Under the pieces are notes generated by a model. It was not told the origin of the DNA and did not search any database. It saw nothing but the letters and a program-made list of their open reading frames with translations. A stretch of DNA of 27,428 nucleotides from IMG/VR virus record IMGVR_UViG_3300017917_003879, positions 1-27,428 of that record, one strand, 5' to 3'. This document shows positions 7,001 through 16,100 of the stretch, piece after piece; position 1 is the first letter of the stretch, and the number at the start of each line of letters is the position of its first letter. The translations under genes and the position numbers were made by a program. The stretch comes from a virus.

Positions 7001-10000
7001 TCAACAGTGTTGATGTTGAGGAATAAGTTGTAGGTAGAGTTTGTGATGTATACGGATTTGTTGTAAAAACATTTGATGGATTATTATATGCACCTTCTTT
7101 ATGATTTGATTGTGCAACCCTAAACGTAACTTTAGAATCTATGTTTTTTGAATCTAAAGGTAAAAGACCCGTAGGTCTAGATCTTCCTATGACGGTTTCT
7201 CCAACTTGAAATACTCCAGATACCATATTAATTTCAAGGAGTTTTGGAATACAATACTTAGTTACATTGACTCCATCGAAGAATGCATAAAGTTGTGTAG
7301 ATGGTTTTACTTTTTTTGCAATAAATTGTATATTTCTAGATCTCATAAAAGAAATCAAGTTTCTACTTACAACTCTATCTCCAACAGAGGTATTATCAAA
7401 TTGTTCTGTAACGATAGTTCTATTTCCAGTTCTAGTTTGAACTCCGGTGTCCCTAACTTCTCTTAAAGTATCCTTAAAAACAGTTGTTGTTGATCCAGTT
7501 ATCCACTCTCCCCCAGTTAAGTCTCCATTTCCACGAAGTCCTCTTGCTCCCCAACGTCCACCACTATTTGTGGTTTCAGTTCTTTCCCTTGTATTTTCAA
7601 TTACCTCCTGTCCTGTCCAACTTGTTTCCCAGGCATTCCAAATTGTTGGAGAAAGTCCTGTTTGGGGATCTACGCTAAGAGTTCTTGATGCTAGAGCAAG
7701 AGTTTCTGCAAAATTACCTTCAGTATTGATAATTTTAGCTTCAAGTCTTACTGTATCCACCCAGGTGTCAGATGCTGGAGTAAGTTCTACGGAACCTTGC
7801 CAAAAACTTACTAAGAAAGGAGTCACACTTTCAGATCTTGTAGCAAAAGTTTGCTTTAACCATTCTATCTCAGAATAATTGAGTGTAACAATATCTCCCG
7901 TTTTTTTAATATTAGTTCCTTCTGGATCAGTAAATGCCAAATCTCTATTTGGATCTATATTTGTAACAGGACCTTGTATTAAATCAATAGAATCTGTATA
8001 ATGTTGCGGTCTTAGTTCTTTATTTTTTATATCAATGCTGTTTTTGAATTCAACTCTATTTTCTTGAGCAAGAAGAGATGTGAAATTATCAACGAAGAAT
8101 CCAGACTTAAATCTATTAAGTCCTGTTGAATCTGGAATGAATAAATTTGATGTATTAGTTTCTAATAGAGAAAGGGCAGTATAATATTCAAGAGTTTTAA
8201 TTCTATTCTCAAGTTGTTTAATATCAACCATTCTATATCTCTTGTGCTCCAAGAAAGTTAGTGAAGCTTGAGATGTGCTGTAAAGGTACGGTGGAAGAGA
8301 AATAGATGCTATCTCTAAAGCATCATCAATTGAAACTGGTTTTTCTGGTTTTTCGGATGGAGTTCCATATTTAATTTGGAATTTTCCATCTTTTGTTAGA
8401 TATACTCTATCGATTCTACCGAGATAGAATGAAAAATTAGTTACAATTGATTCATTGGATGCTAAAATATTTGCTGCAGAATTACCTGATGATGTGAATG
8501 TTCTTCCATAAAATTCTAAAGGAGATCTTAAGTTTTGAGAAACAGTATAATCGGAAACTCTAGGTCTTATATCAATAATATCAGTATTTCTGGTTGAGCT
8601 AACTGTTTGAATTTCTTTTATATAATCAAAACCATTATATGATTCAACTGTTGTGATATCTCCATCATCTGATGATTGATAGTATCCATTTGAAAAATAA
8701 ACTTTTATTTTTCTATTGGGTTCTTTTGCGTCTGCCTTTCTTTTAATTGAACCATAGTCGTAAAAAGACACATTTTGACCATTATCATAACTATAATTAA
8801 AGGATATATCAAAACTTGGAGTATTCAAAGTTGTAATAACCGCTTGAATGTTAGACTCTTCAAATACCACTATCTCTCCTTCTTTAAAATTAATATTATT
8901 TTTAAGAATAAAAGATATTTGCGAATCCGATAGTCTTTCCGCACAAATAGCAGAAGCACCGCTAGTCTGTCCAGTAAAAATTTCTCCGATAATTATATCA
9001 GATGTTTTTCCAGTCGGTCCTGTAATTGATGAAAATACAACTGTTGGTGCAGATGGATTAGAGAGATTTGGAGTTTCATAAATTGCATGAATTTCGATAA
9101 TATCTGGAACATTTAGAGAAATATTCTCATCCTGAACTCTTGTTCCGTATGGATAATTTCCATAACTTAATCCATCGTTTAAAGTTGTTGAGCCGATACC
9201 GGAAGAAACATATTTTGATTTATCAATTATTAAACTATTGACTCTATTTTTAATTTTTACCTTTGATTTTGGTTTAATTTTTTTAATTGTGGTGACGAGC
9301 GTGGCACCCGTGTCATTCGCTCCTAAATTATAAATTTGAAGTTGTGATGAACCATTAGTTAGTGATATCTTATCTGAAGTTAATACTTCAGATTTCCCAT
9401 CAGATCTAATTAAAGAATATCTTTCAGGATCAAATGGTAAAAATGTTTCATTGGTTCCAGAAAGAACTGTTGTTGAAAGTTGATTGTCTGTAATATTAAC
9501 AATATAGGATTTTCTAATTGATAAAGATGCATCAGTTAAATCTAAACTAGATATGTTTGATTTTGGTAATATGGTATAATAAGAATTGTCTGTAGAATTT
9601 TCTAAATTTGTGGTAATAACTTTTAAGTCTGTAACCTGTAATGCTGCAGAAGGAAGTCCTCCATCACAGACGCCAAAAACAGTTGCAACTCCAGTAATAG
9701 TTACTTGAGTTGTCCCAACACTAACTACTGAGGCAAATACTGGATCTACTGTTGTTTGATTACTAAACTTTAAAAGATTTCCTGATTTTAGATTTCCAGG
9801 AAATAATGGATTTGTGCTGGTAATTGTACTGATTCCAACCACATTATAAGCACTTATCGTTGCTACACCAATTGCAAACGATTCCGATTGAATAATATCT
9901 GCGGAAAAAGTTGATGCAGATCCTACAATGCCATATATAGATTTAACATCAGAAATTCCATAAGAAGTAACTGCTGTTGCTACTCTCGTATTTTCAATTC

Positions 10001-11582
10001 CGTTAAAAATGAATGGTTCATTTTTGGAAAACTCTCCGGTTTTTTCATATACCGTTAATGCAGTTCCTGCAGAAACCGAACTCTTAAGAAAAGCAGTAGC
10101 TCCGCTATACTTTCCTTTGATAAAAGTTGGAACGGATAAAGTAATAGGTTCGTTTAATGTAATTTCTGTTGTAGTTTGAATATCATATAAAGAAATATTC
10201 CACTCATTCAGTTGTGGATTGTTTGAATTATAAGAACCAGAATCTAATCTAAAGTCATATACTCTAGCGACTCCAATTTCTTTTCCTGGGGATGTCATTG
10301 AGTTGACACCAACCCTAGAACTTCTTAGACTTAAGATATATGTATTTCCGATTCCAATTGTTGGAGCACCATAAACTCTGTTCAGTTTTAATGTAGAACC
10401 GGTATTATAATTAATTGATTGATTTTCTAAAGTTTTTGTTGTTCTTGGTTTTGGAACGTCTAAAAATGTTGGGCTGATAGTTTCAATTTCATACCCTCTA
10501 ACAAAAGCTTTGCCTGGAGAAACTTGATATAAAGCAAGATCTTCTGCTGGAGTTGAACCTCCGTAAGTTTGTTGATTTGTATTAAAAATGCCCTTGTTTC
10601 CTAAATTGTCATTTAATGATTCCTTAACTGACAAATCAAAAGGAGTTACATAATAATCTCCGGACTCAGAGTAAGTTCTTCTTGCAAGTTCATCCTCTAA
10701 AACACTATAATCGGTGTTTTTCTTTTGCGATCTTAATACACCATTAGTTATAGTTGCAAGTTCAATAAAGTTATTGTCATCAAAATCATCTAAACTCTTT
10801 TTAAATAAAGACGTTGTGATTTTTAATCTATCAGCGCCTGGCGCAGAATAGTTATTAAATCCACTTGAGTTATCATTTAAAGACGGATCAATGAAGGAAT
10901 TTATAATTTCTTCGGTGATTAAAAGTCCTACTCTATAACTTGGTTTATTTCCATATTGATCTAGAAGTATAGTTTCATCTTCTACTCTTAGAAACTGTCC
11001 TTTAGCAAAATAAACACCATTTGATATAGAAAAAGCAGAACCAACGGAAGTTGAATTTGTTGCTATAGTCGAAGCAAATGCCTCTCCTGACGCAATGATT
11101 GTATTCGCTGAACTTATTGTTTTATTTGATGAAAGAAGTTCTCCGTCAGAAAAATTAATAGTTGAATTATCTTGAGAATTTGAACCTAAGTAGCTAATGT
11201 ATAATGTCGTATTGCCTCTTTCGGATTCATCAGATAAAATAATTTTATTTACTACTGCCGTTACTCCAGAAGTTAGTCCTGTAATTTTTGCGCCTATTAA
11301 TTGATTAATATAATCTGATAATGGAATTCCCAAATAATTATTTTCAAGCTCTAAAGCATAATAAGAAGAACTATATGCGGTATTTCCAGGTATTACTTTA
11401 GCACCCTCTTTGAAGAAGTGCTGTCCAAATTTTTCAATTTGATTTTGGAGAATTGACTGTAAAGTCGTTAATTCTCTAGATTGAACAGGATATCCTGGTT
11501 TAAAAAGAACTTTATAATAGTCATTATTTGCATTAAAATCATCGAAATATGGAGATACATTGAGATTTGTTTCCTGTGACAT
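4092..11582 (-). CDS. Giant virion structural protein, DUF4815-type (2496 aa)
   Basis: A large structural protein, probably a peripheral baseplate or fibre-bearing component. The N-terminus MSQETNLNVSPYFDDFNAND (position 19 is N) followed by YYKVLFKPGYPVQSRELTTL and QSILQNQIEKFGQHFFKEGA is the hallmark start of DUF4815-type phage proteins. Other family landmarks are RNTDIIDIRPRVSDY near residue 1000, the helical LENRIKTLEYYTALSLLE near 1120-1140, FMRSRNIQFIAKKVKPSTQL then YAFFDG near 1410-1445, and DPLAQSFLVEDETGVFLTK near 1680. Several GxxSGxxAxV units occur (about 92, 485, 864, 1550), G-x-G-Y units at about 1900-1960, and one IGDEIISY unit near 2115. It lies exactly where T4 has genes 9, 10, 11, 12 and wac. 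The start is 6 nt after the gp8 stop, with no room for a promoter, so it is probably co-transcribed with gp8. Which T4 protein it replaces is uncertain. Confidence 0.9.
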   Translation of the reverse strand: MSQETNLNVSPYFDDFNANNDYYKVLFKPGYPVQSRELTTLQSILQNQIEKFGQHFFKEGAKVIPGNTAYSSSYYALELENNYLGIPLSDYINQLIGAKITGLTSGVTAVVNKIILSDESERGNTTLYISYLGSNSQDNSTINFSDGELLSSNKTISSANTIIASGEAFASTIATNSTSVGSAFSISNGVYFAKGQFLRVEDETILLDQYGNKPSYRVGLLITEEIINSFIDPSLNDNSSGFNNYSAPGADRLKITTSLFKKSLDDFDDNNFIELATITNGVLRSQKKNTDYSVLEDELARRTYSESGDYYVTPFDLSVKESLNDNLGNKGIFNTNQQTYGGSTPAEDLALYQVSPGKAFVRGYEIETISPTFLDVPKPRTTKTLENQSINYNTGSTLKLNRVYGAPTIGIGNTYILSLRSSRVGVNSMTSPGKEIGVARVYDFRLDSGSYNSNNPQLNEWNISLYDIQTTTEITLNEPITLSVPTFIKGKYSGATAFLKSSVSAGTALTVYEKTGEFSKNEPFIFNGIENTRVATAVTSYGISDVKSIYGIVGSASTFSADIIQSESFAIGVATISAYNVVGISTITSTNPLFPGNLKSGNLLKFSNQTTVDPVFASVVSVGTTQVTITGVATVFGVCDGGLPSAALQVTDLKVITTNLENSTDNSYYTILPKSNISSLDLTDASLSIRKSYIVNITDNQLSTTVLSGTNETFLPFDPERYSLIRSDGKSEVLTSDKISLTNGSSQLQIYNLGANDTGATLVTTIKKIKPKSKVKIKNRVNSLIIDKSKYVSSGIGSTTLNDGLSYGNYPYGTRVQDENISLNVPDIIEIHAIYETPNLSNPSAPTVVFSSITGPTGKTSDIIIGEIFTGQTSGASAICAERLSDSQISFILKNNINFKEGEIVVFEESNIQAVITTLNTPSFDISFNYSYDNGQNVSFYDYGSIKRKADAKEPNRKIKVYFSNGYYQSSDDGDITTVESYNGFDYIKEIQTVSSTRNTDIIDIRPRVSDYTVSQNLRSPLEFYGRTFTSSGNSAANILASNESIVTNFSFYLGRIDRVYLTKDGKFQIKYGTPSEKPEKPVSIDDALEIASISLPPYLYSTSQASLTFLEHKRYRMVDIKQLENRIKTLEYYTALSLLETNTSNLFIPDSTGLNRFKSGFFVDNFTSLLAQENRVEFKNSIDIKNKELRPQHYTDSIDLIQGPVTNIDPNRDLAFTDPEGTNIKKTGDIVTLNYSEIEWLKQTFATRSESVTPFLVSFWQGSVELTPASDTWVDTVRLEAKIINTEGNFAETLALASRTLSVDPQTGLSPTIWNAWETSWTGQEVIENTRERTETTNSGGRWGARGLRGNGDLTGGEWITGSTTTVFKDTLREVRDTGVQTRTGNRTIVTEQFDNTSVGDRVVSRNLISFMRSRNIQFIAKKVKPSTQLYAFFDGVNVTKYCIPKLLEINMVSGVFQVGETVIGRSRPTGLLPLDSKNIDSKVTFRVAQSNHKEGAYNNPSNVFTTNPYTSQTLPTTYSSTSTLLNVDTFSLSNQPEGGFSGYVEPAMILVGQTSGAQATISSVRLISDITATLIGSFYIPNPNSSSNPSFETGNKVFTLTNSAINDQNNASTIAEEGFISSGTLETVQENILSVRNARIENKREFEERATSRTTGTQVISTQAISSSSRTNVDIVWYDPLAQSFLVEDETGVFLTKCEVFFSAKDDIDIPVTFQLRTMQGGFPTQRVIPFSEVILNPSEVNVSSDGSVPTTFTFKSPVYLEGGTEYCICLASLSTKYSVYISRVGENDLITQTFISNQPYLGSLFKSQNASTWEPSQWEDLKFTLYRAEFVPSGSIEFYSPELSEGNNEVATLMPNSLNFNSRKIRVGLGSTLQDSELTLGNTILQQGTNASGNYVGNAGIATGTLNVINAGIGYTPSSGTFQFNGVPLTNVTGNGINAKANITITNGVAVAATISESGSGYVVGDVLGIGTIGANSLGSNARLSVVSIANTTQLILDNVQGDFKISGVGNTVQYINNSGLTTTLNSSTGGNVQISNIDIVSDGLHIVVNHKNHGMYFEQNYVTISDAQSDIVPSKLIVAYDSTSTSPISIDSSANFGTFENVGVGTTNLGYILIGDEIISYSSTSNGTLGGLISRSVDSTIAKNYPAGTLVYKYELGGVSLRRINKTHNLEDVTVSDAITFDSYNIKLDMGSSGVGRSDGLSYPKLYMNQTKSTGGYSTKATQNIPFELITPVVQNLTVQGTSISAEIRTVTGSSISGNEIPFNDAGFESVSLNKTNYLSSPRIICSKVNETNKLATLALPGNKSMNLRINLDSVDARVSPVLDTQRISTILTSNRVNSVISDYATDNRINSISEDPTAFQYLSKEIVLENPATSLKILVNAHVNIYSNIRAFYSISQTENFVPIYVPFPGYNNLNTKGQVINPEDNDGLSDFYVSPSTVVGFLPTEVEYKEYTFTADEIPSFKSYRIKIIMTSTNQVYVPRMRDLRVIALA

Positions 11583-11588
11583 AATTCT

Positions 11589-13139
11589 TTAGAACTGCAA
11601 AATGACTTTAATATCTTCTTTTTGACTTGAGGATCTTGTAATTGAAGGTCTATTATCCACATAAATTATGTTTCCAGAATATTTTTTAACTTCTGGTTGG
11701 GCAACTCCTTGAGTGAATGATTGACCTAGGTAATATGTTCTATTATTTATTACAGTTGAGATACCTGTAAAGGATGTTTGTATCGATAATGTTGAGGATC
11801 CTCCAAGAATGTTTATAGAGCCTCCGTTTGGATTTGCAGTAAATCTATTTAATACAAATCCATAAATTGGAGATGTATTTTTTGTGCCATTTGTATTAAA
11901 ACCTGCGGTTGTTCTATCTTGCCAATATTTTAGAACTCCTGTTGTTTGATCGTATGAAATTACTCTACCGACAGCAGTAGAACCGACTCCTATTGTTTGA
12001 GTAATATATGAGTCAGGTGTAAATGATGCCGAACTGTAACCAATTCCAGTGAGTTTTAAAGCATAAACCGCACTTGCTTTATCTAAAGTTAAATTTTGTG
12101 ATGAATTATATGCTTCTGGATTTTGGATGATTCCAATTCTAGAAATTTGATTTCCAGTTATAAAATCTGGATTTTCAGTATCATTTTCAATTCTAGAATA
12201 TATTAGTGCATTTCTAGCGCCAAGTTCTCTGTAAATATTAGCACCATGTCCATCCTGAGGAGGAATGATAACATCAAAAACTGGACTTGTCGTTCCTGTC
12301 GGAACATTTCCGGCAGAAATATCCAATGTTCCAAATGTATATCCAGAACCACCAGAAGAAATAGTTACAGATTCTACTTTTGAATTATTATTAATTACAA
12401 CTGTTGCTTCTGCCCCAGTTCCATCACCTTTGATTGGAACTCTAGTATATGTTCTATTAGCCGTTCCCAGTCCAACACCTCTATTAGTTATTGTGACAAT
12501 TTTTAATTGTCCATTTGTCGCTGCATTGTCTCTTACAGCAGAATTTTCAGTTCCCGTTTCCCAATCTGAAGGAACCGGCATAAAATTTGTAGAATCAAAC
12601 TTTATAATATCACTTGGTTTAATTGTATAAAGATATTTCCATACATATCCATCACCACTTGTGCCAGCTTCTCTTGGTTCTAAATCTGTAAAAGTTGGTT
12701 CATCTAAAGATGCTCTTCCGGATGGATTTTCTGGATTAGTTCCGTTCTGAAGGCAAATATAAACTCTATAATCAGAATTAACTACATAATAATTTGCATC
12801 GTACAAACTAATAGCATTTGAAGGTTTTGAAGGATTTTCCGCCTTAATATCATGCCTATACATGTCATAAGTAATTCCTGATTGCCAAGTTACCTTTCTG
12901 ATAACTTGTTTGACATCATTAGAATTTACTTTTTTAAGTGCTATTATAGTATCCCAATAATTATTTTCTTCATCAAAATTATCTCTAGGATCTGGGGGAG
13001 TGGTATCCCAAGTGGAACTTACTTGAGTCGCATTTGGCAATCCAACAAAAGTATAATATGTGTTGCTAGTAGATGCTACACTAGCAACAAATTCCTTTGC
13101 GTTTAAAATACGAAGTTGATCAGTTATAATTGCTGACAT
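11589..13139 (-). CDS. 8: Baseplate wedge protein gp8
   Basis: gp8 is a dimeric wedge subunit joining gp6, gp7 and gp10 in the T4 baseplate. The 516-residue product has GDGYVWKYLYTIKPSD at 162-177 (T4: GDGYVWEYLFEIPPD) and ends IIYVDNRPSITRSSSQKEDI followed by KVILQF, matching the T4 C-terminus MIYMENRPPI....DQTEEINILFTF. T4 gp8 has 334 residues. Most of the surplus is an insertion at about 209-290 with repeat-type text (VTITNRGVGLG, GDGTGAEATVVI, VTISSGGSGYTF) and looser Gly/Ser/Thr-rich material at about 370-465. The start is supported by MSAIITDQLRILNAKEFVAS, a typical opening. It is preceded by a late-promoter-like octamer and lacks a clear Shine-Dalgarno (CTCTGTAAA before the ATG). Confidence 0.94.
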   Translation of the reverse strand: MSAIITDQLRILNAKEFVASVASTSNTYYTFVGLPNATQVSSTWDTTPPDPRDNFDEENNYWDTIIALKKVNSNDVKQVIRKVTWQSGITYDMYRHDIKAENPSKPSNAISLYDANYYVVNSDYRVYICLQNGTNPENPSGRASLDEPTFTDLEPREAGTSGDGYVWKYLYTIKPSDIIKFDSTNFMPVPSDWETGTENSAVRDNAATNGQLKIVTITNRGVGLGTANRTYTRVPIKGDGTGAEATVVINNNSKVESVTISSGGSGYTFGTLDISAGNVPTGTTSPVFDVIIPPQDGHGANIYRELGARNALIYSRIENDTENPDFITGNQISRIGIIQNPEAYNSSQNLTLDKASAVYALKLTGIGYSSASFTPDSYITQTIGVGSTAVGRVISYDQTTGVLKYWQDRTTAGFNTNGTKNTSPIYGFVLNRFTANPNGGSINILGGSSTLSIQTSFTGISTVINNRTYYLGQSFTQGVAQPEVKKYSGNIIYVDNRPSITRSSSQKEDIKVILQF

Positions 13140-13157
13140 TTTACAGAGTTTTTTATC

Positions 13158-13165
13158 TATTTATT
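13158..13165 (-). promoter_or_regulatory. Candidate T4-type late promoter for gp8 and the DUF4815 gene
   Basis: Minus-strand AATAAATA, fitting NATAAATA, overlaps the first base of the stop codon of the giant gp7-like gene and lies 18 nt before the gp8 ATG. Spacing to the start is the same as for the octamer before gp13. The motif is common in such AT-rich DNA, so this rests on its position in one of only three real gaps. Confidence 0.45.
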
Positions 13166-16100
13166 TAAGAATAATTGACATATTTTAGAGGAGCAACTCT
13201 AGTCAAAGTCGAAGATGTTGTAAGTCCAGATAATCCTCTAGTAGTATATACACTAAATGATTTTGGATCTCTTCGAGTATTTAAAGTAATTCTACCCCAA
13301 GAAAATTCGCCAAAGAAAGAACTATATCCAGTTCCAGATAGTGAATTGTAATTAGAAACACTAGTTATAACTCTAGTAACATAAGTCTGAGCAACTCCTG
13401 GAACAGAAGTTTGTGCAATAGATACTGATGCCACTTCAAAAATACCATCTAGGAATTGTGTGCCAATTCCCAAAATAGAACCATCTTGATAGATAGATGT
13501 CACTCCATTACCAATATTGCTATTTTTGACGGTAAAATAATAACCAGTTTGAATTCCACTTACTGTAGTTGCTGCTGACACAATCGAAGTATCTCTCAAG
13601 AAAGAATTTGTTGGAATGTAAAAATCAAATGCGATACCTGTAGAAGCAACTCCTACAGAAACTGTTGAAATTCCTACAATTATTCCAAAATCACCCTCAT
13701 ATGTCGAAGAAGTATTTGTTTCATAAATTATTTCTGGCACTTCAACAAGAACTTGTGGCGAATTTGATGAGGTATATCCATACCCTGGAGAAGTTACTGA
13801 TATAGATGATACCGTTCCCCCAACAGAAATAGTGGAAGAGGCAATAGCTCTTGCAGTCGTACCAAATCCTATCGGATTACTTATAGTCACTGTTGGTGCC
13901 GTAGTATATCCAACTCCACCACTAGTAATCAGGATTGATGATATTGTTCCAGCTGCAGAGACGACTGCAGTAGCAGATGCTCCAACTATGTTATCCTGAG
14001 AAATAATTATAATTCTTTGTTTATTTGTGGTGGTTTGATTTTCTTTCTGAGAATCAAAGAAAGTTCTGACGCTTTCGACGTATACAATCGTAGAACCAAT
14101 TCCAACTGATTGAATTATATTTGTTGTTGGATTTATTAGTGCCTCATTTAAAATTCTACTCTTGCTTACAATTTGTCCATTAATAATTTTATCCGTAGTT
14201 TGTTTGCACCATTCAATTGTTCTCTTGTTTTCTGGGTTTGAATCTATTCCATTTCCATCATAAGGATTTGTTTCAATAGCGTCAGAAGAAATCACACTAG
14301 TGACTAATCTTTCATCTTGATTTTTAATTGTCAAACTATCTCCAGGTTTAACTGTTTCTAAAACATCACGGAAAACAACATCAATATCTCCACTTCCTTT
14401 ATAGAAAAGAATTTTGCATTTATCTCCAATTATAGAACCATCTGAAGAAGTCCCTTTAGGTGGTTCGGAAAAAGTAATTACACTACCGCCAGTAAAAGTA
14501 TACGCTTCGTTTGGAACTTGTAAAATATCATTTAGAAATACTAGTAATGTCGCTTGAACATCAATATTCGAACCTTTCGCGGATCTTATAGTAACCGGAG
14601 AAGAATTTAATGAAACAGTGAAAGATCTTCTAACTCCATCAAATTGATTTTCAATCTTATCAAAAACTTCTAACTGCCCTAAATGCCATCCAGAAAATTC
14701 ATCGGATGCTGTTTTATCTATTTGAATTTGAAATTCTCTGAATGATTTTGAAATATCTGTAGGAATTCCTGTTGTTCCACCAAAAGGAACTGTTAAAATT
14801 TGAGATTGTCCATAATTATATCCAGGATTTTTAATTTCAAAATCAACAACACTAGAACCATATCCTACAGTTATATCAATCGTTGCTTGAGTTCCAAATC
14901 CAGAAGGAGATGCTGAACTATAAATCAATGGAATATTTGAATATGGTAAAGGTGAATCAAAAACTACATATGGTGGGTTTGAAGAAGTGTATCCAACACC
15001 CGGATTTGTAATTGCCACGCTAACAATATTTCCACCCAAAATTGCTGCCGTTCCAATAAATTGAATATTTGTTGTTCCAGTGGTTGACGTATATACGCCG
15101 ACATTTACATAAGTTTGAATTCCAGATCTATATCCAGATCCACTATTACCTATACTAATTGAAGATATTGTTCCTGCTATAGAAACAATAGCAGTTCCTC
15201 CAGCTGAAACAAGAGGTTGATAACCAAAACCATTTGTGGATGCAACAGAAATTATAATTCCACCCTTTGGAATAGTAGCATTATTTGGATCGTATGCTAC
15301 TGATGTAGCTGTTCCCGTAAATGTAATGCTGCTAATTCCAGAACCCTCTGTTAGAGTATAATCTTGTGAGGAGGATAATTGTCCTGTGGGAGATTGGAAT
15401 ATTCCATTTATTAAAATAACAGCATTATTGGTAGAAAATCCTGTAACATTCTGATTATTTGATTGTAATGCAAATATTTTTTGTGTGGCATTAAATCCTT
15501 GAGATATATCATCAAAAATATAATTATTAACATACGTCTCTTCACTACTATTTTCTGGTGCAGATCTTAAAAACATTCTTCCTTGAAATTTAGAAAAAGT
15601 TGTAATTCCTGCCCAGTCTCTCTCGCTTGGTGGATTCGTTGAACTTCCTATTGGAGTTGGTCCTTGAGGTGCGGTGATAAAATGTATTGTGTTATCTACA
15701 ATATTATAATTACCAGTCAATTTTGTGACTTTTGCATATTCCGAGTGAGTTGATAATCCAGTTCCCATCCAAGAGCGATTAACTAAAATAGAATTAGTGC
15801 TTCCAAGACCAACAGTATTAATTTTCATAATTTCATCATCAATTTTAATTAAATCTCCCCCAAAGAAAGATGTGATTCCAGAAAACTTAATTACATCATC
15901 TACGAGTCCAATGTGTGTAGTAAGACCTGTAGTAGCAGAAGTCGAGACAATTGGTGATTGAATATAGTTGTCGATTGCAATTAAACATTTTGTATTTTGA
16001 TTTTTTGCAGTGAAAGAATGATATGTTCCAATACCAAGACTGGTTATATCTAATTCAACTGGGATTGTTTTTAAAGCATCCTCAGCAGATCTCGCTAATT

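Noticed and set aside
7447-7878. 143-codon plus-strand ORF
   Set aside because: It lies wholly opposite a conserved part of the 2496-aa gene, has low-complexity composition and no ribosome site or recognisable motif.
11468-11662. 64-codon minus-strand ORF spanning the gp8/DUF4815 junction
   Set aside because: It overlaps both well-supported genes in another frame, and its composition follows from theirs.
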